From contig CAVRIV010000001.1 of the NCBI GenBank assembly GCA_963721335.1, positions 1 to 64,000 of the forward strand: a stretch of DNA of 64,000 nt, read 5' to 3'. How positions within the stretch are numbered: position 1 is the stretch's first letter; each line of letters starts with the position of its first letter. This DNA comes from CAVXDY01 sp963721335 (GTDB taxonomy: Bacteria; Actinomycetota; Thermoleophilia; Miltoncostaeales; Miltoncostaeaceae). The notes under the pieces are model-generated. The model saw nothing but the letters and a program-made list of their open reading frames with translations, had not been told where the DNA came from and searched no databases. Shown in pieces: positions 27,190-36,252 of this stretch. The position numbers and the translations under genes were made by a program.

Positions 27190-28655
27190 AGGACCTGCGC
27201 GACTGGATCGCCCGGCTCGAGCGCGAGGGCGAGCTCGCGCGCGTGGCGGCCCCGGTCGACCCCCACCTCGAGATCACGGAGATCGCCGACCGCGTCTCGA
27301 AGGCCCACGGCCCGGCGCTGCTCTTCGAGAACGTGACCGGCAGCGAGCTGCCGGTGCTCATCAACCAGTTCGGCAGCGACCGCCGCATGTGCCTGGCGCT
27401 CGACACCGAGAGCCTCGACGCCCTGGGGCAGCGGATCGAGTCGCTCATGGACCTGCAGCCGCCGCAGGGCGTGGTGGCCAAGGTGAGGGCGCTCGGCAAG
27501 CTGCGCGAGCTGGCCTCGTTCTCCGCCAAGATCGTCCGCGACGGGCCCTGCCAGGAGATCTGGCTGGACGAGCCGGACCTGGACCGGCTCCCGATCCTCA
27601 CCTGCTGGCCCGAGGACGGCGGCCCGTTCGTGACCCTGCCGCTGGTGTTCAGCCGCGACCCGCGCACCGGCGCGCGCAACTGCGGCATGTACCGCATCCA
27701 GAAGCTCGACCGCCGCACGGCGATGATGCACTGGCAGATCCACAAGGACGGCGCGGCCCACCTGCGCGACTCGCAGGGGCGGGTGCCGGTGGCGGTGGCC
27801 ATCGGCACCCACCCGGCCACCACCTACTCGGCCTCGGCGCCGCTGCCGCCGGGCATCGACGAGATGATCTTCGCCGGCTTCCTGCGCGGCCGCAGCGTCG
27901 AGATGGTGAGCTGCCGCACGGTGGACCTCGAGGTGCCGGCCGAGTCGGAGGTCGTGCTCGAGGGCTACGTGGACGCCAGCGACCTGCGGCCGGAGGGGCC
28001 CTTCGGCGACCACACCGGCTTCTACACGCCGGTGGACGACTACCCCACCTTCCACCTCACGGGCATGTCGATGCGCTCGGACGCGATCTACGCGACCACC
28101 ATCGTGGGGCCGCCTCCGATGGAGGACTTCCACCTCGGCAAGGCCACCGAGCGGCTGTTCCTGCCGATCCTCCGCATGACGCTCCCGGACCTGGTGGACA
28201 TGAACCTGCCGCTCGAGGGCGTGTTCCACAACTGCGCCCTGGTGTCGGTGAACAAGCGCTACCCCGGCCACGCCAAGAAGCTGATGAGCGCGATCTGGGG
28301 GCTCGGGCTGCTGTCGCTCAGCCGCTGCGTGGTGGTGGTGGACCACGACGTGGACGTGCAGGACACCTCGGCGGTGGCCTTCCAGGCGTTCTCCAACGTC
28401 GACGCCGGCCGCGACATGCTGGTGGTGGAGGGCCCGGTGGACGCGCTCGACCACGCGGCGCCCTACTTCGCCTACGGCTCCAAGGTGGGTTTCGACGCCA
28501 CCCGCAAGTGGCCCGGCGAGGGGATCGTGCGGCCCTGGCCGGACCCGATCACGATGAGCGACGACGTGCGGGCGCTCGTCGACCGGCGCTGGGACGAGTA
28601 CGACATCCGGCCGGCCCCTCAGAAAAGGACGTACGGCCCCTTCCGCCGTCGTTGA
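27186..28655 (+). CDS. ubiD: UbiD-family prenylated-FMN decarboxylase (menaquinone synthesis)
   Basis: 489 residues, uninterrupted. Family marks include LLFENVTGSELPVLINQFGS, NCGMYRIQKLDRRTAMMHWQ, VAVAIGTHPATTYSASAPLP, FAGFLRGRSVEMVSCRTVDL, and the catalytic E-R-E region around EGPFGDHTGFYTPVDDYPTF. It needs prenyl-FMN made by UbiX, whose gene lies about 2.4 kb downstream. In a futalosine-pathway genome the likely substrate is the prenylated 1,4-dihydroxy-6-naphthoate (MqnL/MqnM step); that assignment is inferred. ATGA overlap with the preceding gene. Confidence 0.88.
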   Translation: MKDLRDWIARLEREGELARVAAPVDPHLEITEIADRVSKAHGPALLFENVTGSELPVLINQFGSDRRMCLALDTESLDALGQRIESLMDLQPPQGVVAKVRALGKLRELASFSAKIVRDGPCQEIWLDEPDLDRLPILTCWPEDGGPFVTLPLVFSRDPRTGARNCGMYRIQKLDRRTAMMHWQIHKDGAAHLRDSQGRVPVAVAIGTHPATTYSASAPLPPGIDEMIFAGFLRGRSVEMVSCRTVDLEVPAESEVVLEGYVDASDLRPEGPFGDHTGFYTPVDDYPTFHLTGMSMRSDAIYATTIVGPPPMEDFHLGKATERLFLPILRMTLPDLVDMNLPLEGVFHNCALVSVNKRYPGHAKKLMSAIWGLGLLSLSRCVVVVDHDVDVQDTSAVAFQAFSNVDAGRDMLVVEGPVDALDHAAPYFAYGSKVGFDATRKWPGEGIVRPWPDPITMSDDVRALVDRRWDEYDIRPAPQKRTYGPFRRR

Positions 28656-28678
28656 ATCTGCCCTCTCCGTCGGATTGA

Positions 28679-28704
28679 ATCCCCGGGGCCCCGGGTTTGG
28701 GGAT
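28679..28704 (+). other. GC-rich hairpin between ubiD and qcrA
   Basis: Outer arms ATCCCC/GGGGAT enclose the palindrome CCCGGGGCCCCGGG. It lies in the 75-bp gap between operons and could act as a terminator or attenuator, but no T run follows it. Confidence 0.35.
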
Positions 28705-28730
28705 GTCCGACGAGGGGCGCGGAGGCCGGG

Positions 28731-29459
28731 TTGGCTGAGAGCCAGGGCGACGGAGGGACGGGGCAGGCGCGCGGAGGCCAGTACCAGGGCCCCGTCGCGA
28801 GCGACCCGCCCCCCGCCCACGACCCCCACGACGACCCGGCCTACATCACCCGCACCAGGTTCCTGACCGGCGTGGCCCTGGTCACCGGCGGGGTCATGAC
28901 CGCGGCCATCCTGGTGCCGGTGGTCGGCTTCGCGGTCGCCGACACGGTCCAGGAGGAGGAGTGGCGCTGGGTGGACATCGGCCCGCTCTCCGACTTCCCC
29001 GACGGCGAGACCACCTCGATCGCCGTCTCCGGGCCGACCCCCGAGTCCGACCGGCGCGCATTCCTGCGCCACAAGGACGGGGCGATCATCGCGATGTGGA
29101 ACCGGTGCGCCCACCTGGGCTGTCCGGTCGCGTACTCGCCCGGCGGCGACGTCTACGCCTGCCCCTGCCACGGCGGCGCCTACGACTCGCTGGGCCTGGT
29201 CACCTCCGGGCCGCCGCCGCGCCCGCTCGACCGCTTCGACGTCAAGCTCGTCGACGCCGACGGCAAGGACATCGCCAAGCAGGAGATCCCCTCCAAGGGC
29301 GTGCCCGACGCAGGGCGCTCCGCCGGAGGCCCGCGTCCTGCTCGGACGGCCGTTCTCGATCGACGAGGACCAGAACCCGTACGCGCTGAAGGGCCCGGGC
29401 GAGCCCGTGACCGGCGTGCTCTCGAACCTCTACCCGCTCCCGCCGAGCGAGGCGGCCGG
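28731..29459 (+). CDS. qcrA: Rieske iron-sulfur subunit of menaquinol:cytochrome c reductase
   Basis: TTG 28731 with GGAGG about 6 nt upstream. An N-terminal cytoplasmic arm leads to one membrane helix (FLTGVALVTGGVMTAAILVP), then the 2Fe-2S site C-A-H-L-G-C in MWNRCAHLGCPVAYSPGG and C-P-C-H in VYACPCHGGAYDSLGLV, then PPRPLDRFDVKLVDADG. After a one-base insertion near 29312 it continues VLLGRPFSIDEDQNPYAL and SNLYPLPPSEAAG. The stop is not visible in that frame, so the end is set at the cytochrome b start and is approximate. Confidence 0.85.
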
Positions 29460-30307
29460 ATGGCGACCAAGGACATCGCACCCAAGAACCCCGTCGTCAA
29501 GGCGGGCGAGGCCACGCTTCGACTACGTGGACCAGCCGGACCGGGCTCAAGTTCGGATCGAAGTGGTTCCTCTTCCGCAACGTCCCCGCCGAGACGAGCT
29601 GGTTCCAGACCCTGGGCTTCACGGCCATGGCCCTGTTCGGGCTGCAGGCCGTCACCGGGATCTTCCTGGCGATGTACTACACGCCGGACCCCAACCAGGC
29701 CTACGCGAGCATCCAGTCGATCACCGACGACGTCACGTGGGGCTGGCTCGTGCGCGGCATGCACAAGTGGGGCGCCAGCGCGATGATCGTCGTGGTCTTC
29801 CTCCACATGGGCCGTGTCTTCTTCTTCGGCGCCTACAAGTACCCGCGCGAGCTGACCTGGGTCACCGGTGCCCTGCTGCTGATCCTGACCATGTTCATGG
29901 GTCTCACCGGCTACCTGCTGGTGTGGGATCAGAAGGCCTACTGGGCGACCGTGGTCGCCATCAACATCACGGCGAGCGCGCCGATCATCGGCCCGTACAT
30001 CGCCGACATCCTGCGCGCCGGACCGGAGTTCGGGCCCGACACCCTCTCGCGCTTCTACTCCATCCATATGCTCGTGATACCGATCGGCATAGCCACCTTC
30101 ATCGGGATCCACCTCTACCTGATCACGAAGCTGGGGATCGCCGAGCCGCCCTACAGCAAGCGCCGCATCGCGGTCGAGCGGGCTGAGGAGGAGGCGCGGC
30201 GCGCGGCCGAGCGCGAGCGTCTGCCATACGGACGGCGCGAGGTGCCCGCCTCCGCGCCGCCGGGGACGATCCCGAGCCCGGTCGCGAAGAGCGAGGACGG
30301 CTCGTGA
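29460..30307 (+). CDS. qcrB: Cytochrome b subunit (b6-type, N-terminal half)
   Basis: Starts MATKDIAPKNPVVKAGEATL. Insertions near 29520 and 29545 change frame before GLKFGSKWFLFRNVPAETSW. Four membrane helices carry the two bis-His heme b sites: GMHKWGASAMIVVVFLHMGR and YSIHMLVIPIGIATFIGIHL, plus the Pro-Glu-free loop MGLTGYLLVWDQKAYWATVV. This is the b6 half only; the C-terminal half (subunit IV) is on the next gene, as in Bacillus qcrB. Stop overlaps the following GTG (GTGA). Confidence 0.88.
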
Positions 30308-31058
30308 ACCGGAGCCAGCAGCAGGCACTACGACCGCGACTACGCGGCCGCGAAGACGGACGGCAAGCCGTTCTTCCCGTACGCCGTCTACAAGGACCTG
30401 GTCATCGCGACGCTGGCGATCGGCATCGTCATCGTGCTCTCGATCTGGCATCGCGTGGAGGTGGGCGAGCCGGTCAACCCGGCGAGCACCGACTACGTGC
30501 CGCGGCCCGAGTGGTACTTCTTCTTCCTCTTCGAGCTGCTTCGGATCTTCAAGGGCGCAGAACGCGCTGCAGCCGGTGATCATGGCGACGTTCATCATCC
30601 CGAACATCCTGATGCTGCTGCTGATCCTGACCCCGTTCATCGACCGGGGGCCCGAGCGGCGCATCCACCGGCGTCCCATCGCCGTGATCACCGCGATCGC
30701 CGTCATCGTGTTCCTCGCGTACATGACCAACACCGGCGCCGAGGCCCCGAGCGGGCTCGGCGTCGGCGGCCGAGGGCCTGCCGCTGAGCGGCCTGGACCC
30801 GGAGGCCGAGGCCGGGGCCGACGCTCTTCCTGACCCAGGGCTGTACGAGCTGCCATATGATCGGGGGCGTCGGCCAACCCGGGCCCGGGCCCGGACCTCA
30901 CCAACGAGGGGTCACGCAGGGGCACCCGCCGGAGTACTACGAGGGGTTCCTCAAGGACCCGCCCGGCAACGTGATGCCGCCCTTCGCCGGCTTCACGCCG
31001 GAGCAGTACACCGCAGATCGGGACCCTGCTCTCGGGCCTCGGTACCAAGTACAAGTAA
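30304..31058 (+). CDS. qcrC: Subunit IV-cytochrome c fusion (QcrC)
   Basis: After repair of about six +1 insertions it reads HYDRDYAAAKTDGKPFFPYA, three helices (DLVIATLAIGIVIVLSIW, PVIMATFIIPNILMLLLIL, PIAVITAIAVIVFLAYM) with PRPEWYFFFLFELLRIF between them (the PEWY quinol-site motif), then a C-terminal monoheme cytochrome c with CTSCH (codons around 30842) and MPPFAGFTPEQY supplying the Met ligand. It ends TKYK at TAA 31056-31058. A subunit IV-cyt c fusion is the Bacillus QcrC arrangement and avoids the actinobacterial diheme QcrC. Confidence 0.85.
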
Positions 31059-31088
31059 AGGACCGCGCGGCCGGAGCGGGGGCGCCGC

Positions 31089-31094
31089 TACCAT
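31089..31094 (+). promoter_or_regulatory. -10 hexamer TACCAT, leaderless promoter
   Basis: TACCAT is 7 nt before GTG 31102 of ubiX, marking a new transcript after qcrC. Confidence 0.5.
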
Positions 31095-31101
31095 CGGAGA
31101 G

Positions 31102-31732
31102 GTGATGCGGGTCTTCCTCGGGGTCACGGGAGCGAGCGGCGCCCTGTACGCCGGGCACGCGCTCCGCGCCCTGACCGGCGCCGGGCTGCGAGGTGGGTCT
31201 CTGCGTGAGCGACGCCGGCGCCCACGTCATCAGCCACGAGATCCTCGAGGCCGGGCCCCGGCCGCCCGAGGATCCCGGCCTGGTCGTCGCGACGTTCGTC
31301 GAGCGCTTCGCCGCCGGGGCCGGGTCGGTGACGGTGCTCGGGCTCAACGACCTGACCGCGCCGTTCGCCTCGGGCTCGTCGCTGGCGCCGGCCGCGCTGA
31401 TCGCGCCCTGCTCCGGCGCGACGCTGGCGGCGATCGCCCACGGGACGGCGCGCAACCTGATCCACCGCTGCGCCGACGTGATGCTCAAGGAGCGACGGCG
31501 GCTGGTGCTGATGCCGCGCGAGACGCCGCTCAGCCTGATCCACCTCGAGAACATGGCGGCGGTCACCCGGGCCGGCGCGATCGTGCTGCCGGCGATGCCC
31601 GGCTTCTACAACCTGCCGCGCACGATGGACGACCTGGTCGACTTCATGGTGGCGAAGGCCCTCGACCGACTGGGCGTGCCCCACGAGCTGATGGCGCGCT
31701 GGGGGGAACCCTCCGCCAGGCCCTCCGGATGA
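31102..31732 (+). CDS. ubiX: UbiX-family flavin prenyltransferase
   Basis: Makes prenyl-FMN, the cofactor of the UbiD enzyme encoded just upstream. N-terminus RVFLGVTGASGALYAGHALR; after an inserted C at 31189 (CTG-GAG read as CTGCGAG) it continues VGLCVSDAGAHVISHEILEA, ALIAPCSGATLAAIAHGTAR, NLIHRCADVMLKERRRLVLM and PRETPLSLIHLENMAAVTRA, all UbiX signatures. About 209 residues. Start GTG 31102 (or ATG 31105); the stop overlaps menG as ATGA. Confidence 0.88.
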
Positions 31733-32448
31733 GCGTCGAGACCCCGGGGCGTCTCCCGGCCACCGAGGTGCGGGCGATGTTCGACCGCATCGCGCCGCGC
31801 TACGACCTGCTGAACCGCGCCATGACGGCCGGACTGGACGGCCGCTGGCGGCAGGCCGCCGCGGCGGCGGCGGACCTCGCCGCCGGCGACCGCGCGCTGG
31901 ACTGCTGCACGGGCACCGGCGATCTCGCGCTCGCGCTGGCCGACCGCGTGACCGCGTCGGGGCGAGGTGGTCGGCCGTCGACTTCTCCGAGCGGATGCTC
32001 GCGCTGCGCCCGCGAGAAGGCCGCGCGCCGCGGGCGGACGATCGACGTCCAGGTCGCCGACGCGCTCGCCCTGCCGTTTCCCGGCGGCGACCTTCGACGC
32101 CGCCACGGTCGCCTTCGGCATCCGCAACGTGGTCGACCTCGACGCCGGCCTGGCCGAGATGGCGCGCGTGGTGCGGCCCGGCGGCCGGGTGGTGATCCTC
32201 GAGATCACGACGCCCGCGCGGCTGCGCCGCTTCTACGGGCTCTGGTTCGAGCGGGTCGTCCCGCGGCTCGGGCCGGCTGCTCGGTCGCGACGGGGCCGCC
32301 TACTCGTACCTGCCCGGCCTCGGTGCGGCGCTTCCCCGAGCCGTCGGAGCTGGCCGCCCGCATGGCCGCGGCGGGGCTGCGCGACGTGCGCTGGCGTCCG
32401 CTGGCGGGGGGCATCGTCGCCCTCCACCACGGCCGGGTCGGCCGATGA
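31729..32448 (+). CDS. menG: Demethylmenaquinone/quinone C-methyltransferase (UbiE/MenG family)
   Basis: Last methylation of menaquinone. MFDRIAPRYDLLNRAMTAGL is the family start, followed by the SAM loop ALDCCTGTGDLALALADRV, then (other frames) DFSERMLA, VQVADALALPFPGGD, TVAFGIRNVVDLDAGLAEMA and RVVRPGGRVVILEITTPARL. The C-terminus VRWRPLAGGIVALHHGRVG-like region ends at 32448. Insertions lie near 31960, 32010, 32090, 32275 and 32325. Coupled to ubiX and to the prenyl synthase by ATGA overlaps. Confidence 0.85.
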   Translation: MSVETPGRLPATEVRAMFDRIAPRYDLLNRAMTAGLDGRWRQAAAAAADLAAGDRALDCCTGTGDLALALADRVTASGRGGRPSTSPSGCSRCAREKAARRGRTIDVQVADALALPFPGGDLRRRHGRLRHPQRGRPRRRPGRDGARGAARRPGGDPRDHDARAAAPLLRALVRAGRPAARAGCSVATGPPTRTCPASVRRFPEPSELAARMAAAGLRDVRWRPLAGGIVALHHGRVGR

Positions 32449-33440
32449 CCACCACCGCCGGTCCCCACCGTCGGCGCTCCCCCTGGCGCCCCTGCTCGTC
32501 GCGCTGCGAGGAGCGCCTGCGCGCGGCGGTCTCCGGCCACGCCCCCGAGGTGGTGCGCCCCGGCCGCTCGACACCCTCACGGCCGGTGGCAAGCGGGTGC
32601 GCCCGCTGCTCGTGTTCTGCTGCCGCGCCCCGCGCCGCCCTCTCGGACCCGGCCGCCACGCGAGGACCTGCTGTCGGCGGCCGCGGCCGTCGAGCTGGTG
32701 CACAGGCGACGCTGGTGCACGACGACCTGCTCGACGGGGCGACGATGCGGCGCGGCCGGCCCACCGTGGCGCAGGCGCTCGGCGCCGAGCGGGCGGTCAG
32801 CGACCGGGGACTTCCTGTTCGCCTGCGCCTTCGCCGAGCTCACCCGCACGCGCTCGCCGCGCGCGGTGCAGCGCCCTGGCCGCCGCCGCGCTCGACCTCT
32901 CGCGAGGGCGAGATGGACCAGCAGCGGGCCGCGTTCGACCTCGCCCTGTCGCGAGGAGGCCTACCTGGCGCGCTGCCGCCGCAAGACCGCGGCCCTCTTC
33001 TCGGTGCGCCTGCCGCCTCGGCGCGCTGGTCGGCGGGGCGCGGCCCCGAGGCCGAGGAGCGCCTCGCGGCCTTCGGCGAGAACGTCGGGATGGCGTTCCA
33101 GATCTTCGACGACATCCTCGACCTGGCCGGCGCCCCGGCGGCCACCGGCAAGCGCCGCGGCACCGACCTCTGCGACGGCACGGTGACGCTGCCGGTGATC
33201 CTGGCCCTGCGGCTCGAGCCGGCGCTGCGCGCGCAGGTGGCCGAGCGCGTGCCAGGGCCCGGCGCTCGAGGCCCTCTGCGACCGGCTCGCCGCCCACCCC
33301 GGCGTGCAGCTCGCCCGTGAGCGCGCCCTCGCGTTCGTGGCGGCCGCCCGGCGCGTCGATCGAGGAGGGCCCGACCGGCGGAGGCCGACGTCGCGGCGCT
33401 GCGCGAGATCGCCGACGGCGTCGTGGACCGCTACTCGTGA
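32445..33440 (+). CDS. trans-Polyprenyl diphosphate synthase (menaquinone side chain; heavily frameshifted)
   Basis: Roughly one indel every 80-90 bp, yet the parts assemble into a normal synthase: DTLTAGGKRVRPLLVF, AAAVELVH, TLVHDDLLDGATMRRGRPTV (first aspartate-rich motif), GDFLFACAFAELTRTRSPRA, SEGEMDQQRAAFDLALS, GENVGMAFQIFDDILDLAGA (second motif), GKRRGTDLCDGTVTLPVILA and EIADGVVDRYS. It elongates isoprenoid diphosphate for menaquinone. Several errors are a C inserted before GAG (32903, 32952). Stop overlaps the next start (GTGA). Confidence 0.8.
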
Positions 33441-34001
33441 GCGACCGTCCGCGCGCCCGGCTCGAGGCCTGCTCGCCGCCCGCGACCCGCTGGCCGCGGC
33501 CCGCGCGGCCGGCGCTCGCGCCGGCGCGCCGATCACCTCGGGCGCGAGGCCGCGCCGCGACGGCTGGCTGGTCGACGGCGACGAGGAGCGCGCCGCTGGC
33601 CGACCACCGCGCGGCCCACGCGCGAGGGGCGCCCGAGCGAGGCGGCGCTCGCCTACGGCGCCGGCCACGACGCGCAGGCGGTCGCCGGCGCGCCTGGCGG
33701 CGCTCGCCGCGCTGGCCGCCGAGACCGGGCTGCTGCGCGCGGTCTGCCCCGTGCCGGCCGACGGCACGGCGCCGACCGGCCCGGCTCGTGGGGCGTCGAG
33801 GACCTCACGGTGATCGCGATCTGCCGGCTGGCCCTGCCGGACGGCGTCGCCGTGCGCCCGCACTGGCGGCGCCTCGGGCCCGGCGGCCTGCCAGGTCGCG
33901 GTGGCCTTCGGAGCCACCGACTGGCTGATCCCGGACGACGACCGGCACCGACGCCGCGGCCCTGGCCGCCGCCGTGGGCCGCGACGGCGGTGCGGCGATG
34001 A
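33437..34001 (+). CDS. MqnE/MqnC-like half-barrel protein lacking the radical-SAM cluster motif (frameshifted)
   Basis: GTG 33437 overlaps the prenyl synthase stop. Reassembled across about five indels it gives ALAYGAGHDAQAV, AALAALAAETGLLRAVCPVP, GVEDLTVIAICRLALPDGVA and VAVAFGATDWLIPDDD. This parallels the C-terminal half of aminofutalosine synthase MqnE (LRELQDETGG, then the DL-TIAV-RL-LDN, YW-MLG and FGADDLDG elements). No CxxxCxxC is present in any frame of the 190-residue span, so it cannot be a normal radical-SAM enzyme. ATGA overlap with mqnA implies a role in the same pathway, perhaps as a partner subunit. Function unproven. Confidence 0.5.
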
Positions 34002-34809
34002 GGAGCCTGCGCGTCGGCCGGATCGCGGCGCTCAACATGTATCCGATCTACCACGGCCTGGAGCGCGCGGCCGACCCGACGCTGGACGTTCACCGACGGG
34101 GTGCCCACCGTGCTGAACGCGCGCTGCTCGACGGGCGAGCTCGACGTGTCGGCGGTGTCGAGCATCGCCTACGCGCGCAACGCCGACCGCGCTCACGCTG
34201 GTGCCGGTGGCGTCGATCACGGCCGACGGCGCGGTCGACTCGATCCAGCTCTTCTCGCGGGTGCCGCTTCGACCTGGTCCGCACGGTGGCCGTGACCCCT
34301 CACAGCGCGACCTCGGTGGCGCTGCTGCGCATCCTGCTCGGGCCGGACGCGCCGCCCTTCGAGGTCCTCGCCGAGCCGCCGGCCGACGGCCCTGCGGCGG
34401 GTGGACGGGGTCCTGCTGATCGGCGACGAGGCGCTGCAGCGGCCTGCGCGACGCCGTTCGCGCCCCACCACACCGACCTCGCCGAGGTGTGGCGCGCGCG
34501 CACCGGCCACCCGATGGTGTTCGCCGTCTGGGCGGCGCGCGCCGACGCCGCCCGCGAGCGCGGCCGAGGCGCTGGCCGGGCTGGCCGACGCTGCTGACGC
34601 GAGGCGCGGGCCGCCTACCTGGCCGACCCCGAGGCCGTGGTGGCCGCCGCGGCCGCGCGCTTCCCCTTCCCGGCGGACTTCATCCGCCCCTACCTGAGCC
34701 GCCTGCGCTACGAGTTCGGCCCGGCCGAGCGCGCGGGGCTGGAGGCGTTCCTCGAGCCCTCGCGCGCCCAGCCGGCGAGCTCGACGTCGTCCCGCGGCTG
34801 GCGGCGTAG
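33998..34809 (+). CDS. mqnA: Chorismate dehydratase (futalosine pathway, frameshifted)
   Basis: Dehydrates chorismate to 3-enolpyruvylbenzoate, the first step of futalosine menaquinone synthesis. RSLRVGRIAALNMYPIYHGL is the family N-terminus; then GVPTVLNARCSTGELDVSAV, SSIAYARNAD, TPHSATSVALLRILLGPD, GVLLIGDEALQ, HTDLAEVWRARTGHPMVFAV and FPFPADFIRPYLSRLRYEFG. About eight single-base insertions, many of the form CC to CGC or GG to GCG (34191, 34440, 34590, 34600). Length of about 265 residues is normal. Its TAG stop is the first half of the next gene's -10 box. Confidence 0.85.
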
Positions 34810-34812
34810 GAT
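34807..34812 (+). promoter_or_regulatory. -10 hexamer TAGGAT, leaderless promoter overlapping the mqnA stop
   Basis: TAGGAT starts with the mqnA stop codon TAG and ends 7 nt before GTG 34820. Confidence 0.5.
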
Positions 34813-34819
34813 CGGGGAC

Positions 34820-36252
34820 GTGAGCGACCCTCGCGCACCCGACGCGCGTCGACGAGATCCTCGAGCGGACTCGTCGCCGGCGAGCGCCTCGCGACGAGGA
34901 CGCCCTGGCGCTGCTCGCCTCGCGCGACCTCGTGAGCGTCGGCGAGGCGGCCGCCGCGGCGGCGCGACGCGCGACAACGACCCCGGCGTCGTGACGTTCG
35001 TGATCGACCGGAACGTCAACTACACCAACTTCTGCATCACCGACTGCGACTTCTGCGCCTTCTACCGGCGCCCGATGGACCCCGAGGGCTACGTCCTGCC
35101 GAAGCGGTGATCTTCCGCAAGATCGAGGAGACGCTCGACCTCGGCGGCACGGCGCTGCTGCTGCAGGGCGGCCACCACCCGAACCTGCGGATCGAGTGGT
35201 ACGAGGACCTCTTCGCCGACATCAAGTCGCGCTACCCGATCCACCTCCACGCGCTGTCGCCGTCGGAGATCCTCCACATCGCGCACGTCTCGCGGATCTC
35301 CCTCGACGAGACGCTGGCGCCGCCTGCGCGCCGCGGGCCACGACTCCCTGCCGGGCGGGCGGCGCCGAGATCCTGGTCGACCGGGTGCGCCAGGTCATCG
35401 CGCCGCGCAAGACCACCACCGACGAGTGGCTCGACGTGATGCGCGCCGCCCACCGGGCCGGCATGTCGACGACCGCGACGATGATGTACGGGACGGTCGA
35501 CACCTGGTCGAGGACCGGGTCGAGCACCTGCGGCGCCTGCGCGAGGTGCAGGACGAGACCGGCGGCTTCCGCGCCTTCGTCTGCTGGAGCTACCAGTCGG
35601 GCGGCGGCAGCGCGCGCGGCGACGACCACGTGCCGCACCACCGCCGCCGACTACCTGATGATGCTGGCGGTCAGCCGGCTGTACCTCGACAACTTCCCGC
35701 ACTTCCAGTCGTCGTGGGTCACCCAGGGCCTGCGGGTCGGCCAGCTCGCCCTGGAGTTCGGCTGCGACGACATGGGCTCGATCATGATCGAGGAGAACGT
35801 CGTGCGGGCCGCCGGCACGGCCTTCCGGCTCGACACCGAGCGCATGGTGCGCGCGATCGAGGCCACCGGCCGGCGGGCCGTGCAGCGCGACACCCTCTAC
35901 CGCAGCGGTGCGGTCGTTCTGAGGCCGCTGAGGATCCTCGCCGTCACCGAGGCGCACCGGCTCTGGAGCGCGGACGAGCTCGCGATCGTCGACTGCCGCG
36001 AGGAGCGCGAGTACGAGGCGACGCACGTGGAGGGCGTCCCGCTGCTGCCGATGAGCGAGATCCTGGCCCGGATCGACGAGCTGCCCGCCGACCGCCCGCT
36101 GGCGATCCTCTGCCGCAGCGGCTCCCGCAGCGCGCAGGTGGCCGACTACCTCGACGCCAACGGGCGACCACGGCGAGGTGGCCAACGTCGAGGGCGGCAT
36201 CCTCGCGTGGGCCGCCGAGGGCCTCCCCTATGCGGGGGAGCCGCCGCACTAA
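34820..36252 (+). CDS. mqnC: Dehypoxanthine futalosine cyclase with C-terminal rhodanese domain
   Basis: Radical-SAM enzyme cyclising dehypoxanthine futalosine. The 4Fe-4S motif C-x3-C-x2-C is in NYTNFCITDCDFCAFYRRPM; other marks are TALLLQGGHHPNLRIEWYED, LHALSPSEILHIAHVSRISL, YLDNFPHFQSSWVTQGLRVG and FGCDDMGSIMIEENVVRAAG. From about 35928 it continues in the same frame, with no stop, into a rhodanese domain (LAIVDCREEREYEATHVEGV and active-site loop LAILCRSGSRSAQVADYL), ending PYAGEPPH at TAA 36250-36252. Indels lie near 34860-34980, 35105, 35325-35355, 35510, 35635 and 36165. A real fusion is possible, but a hidden stop-start near 35919-35930 is not excluded. Confidence 0.8.

Noticed and set aside
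31102..34809. Treating ubiX, menG, the prenyl synthase and mqnA as pseudogenes
   Set aside because: Every conserved motif survives once single bases are removed, and decay of a whole essential pathway with intact motifs is implausible.
31102..36252. Programmed ribosomal frameshifting as the cause of the many frame changes
   Set aside because: There are dozens of sites, no slippery heptamers or common downstream structure, and the errors share one insertion style, so a technical cause is far more likely.
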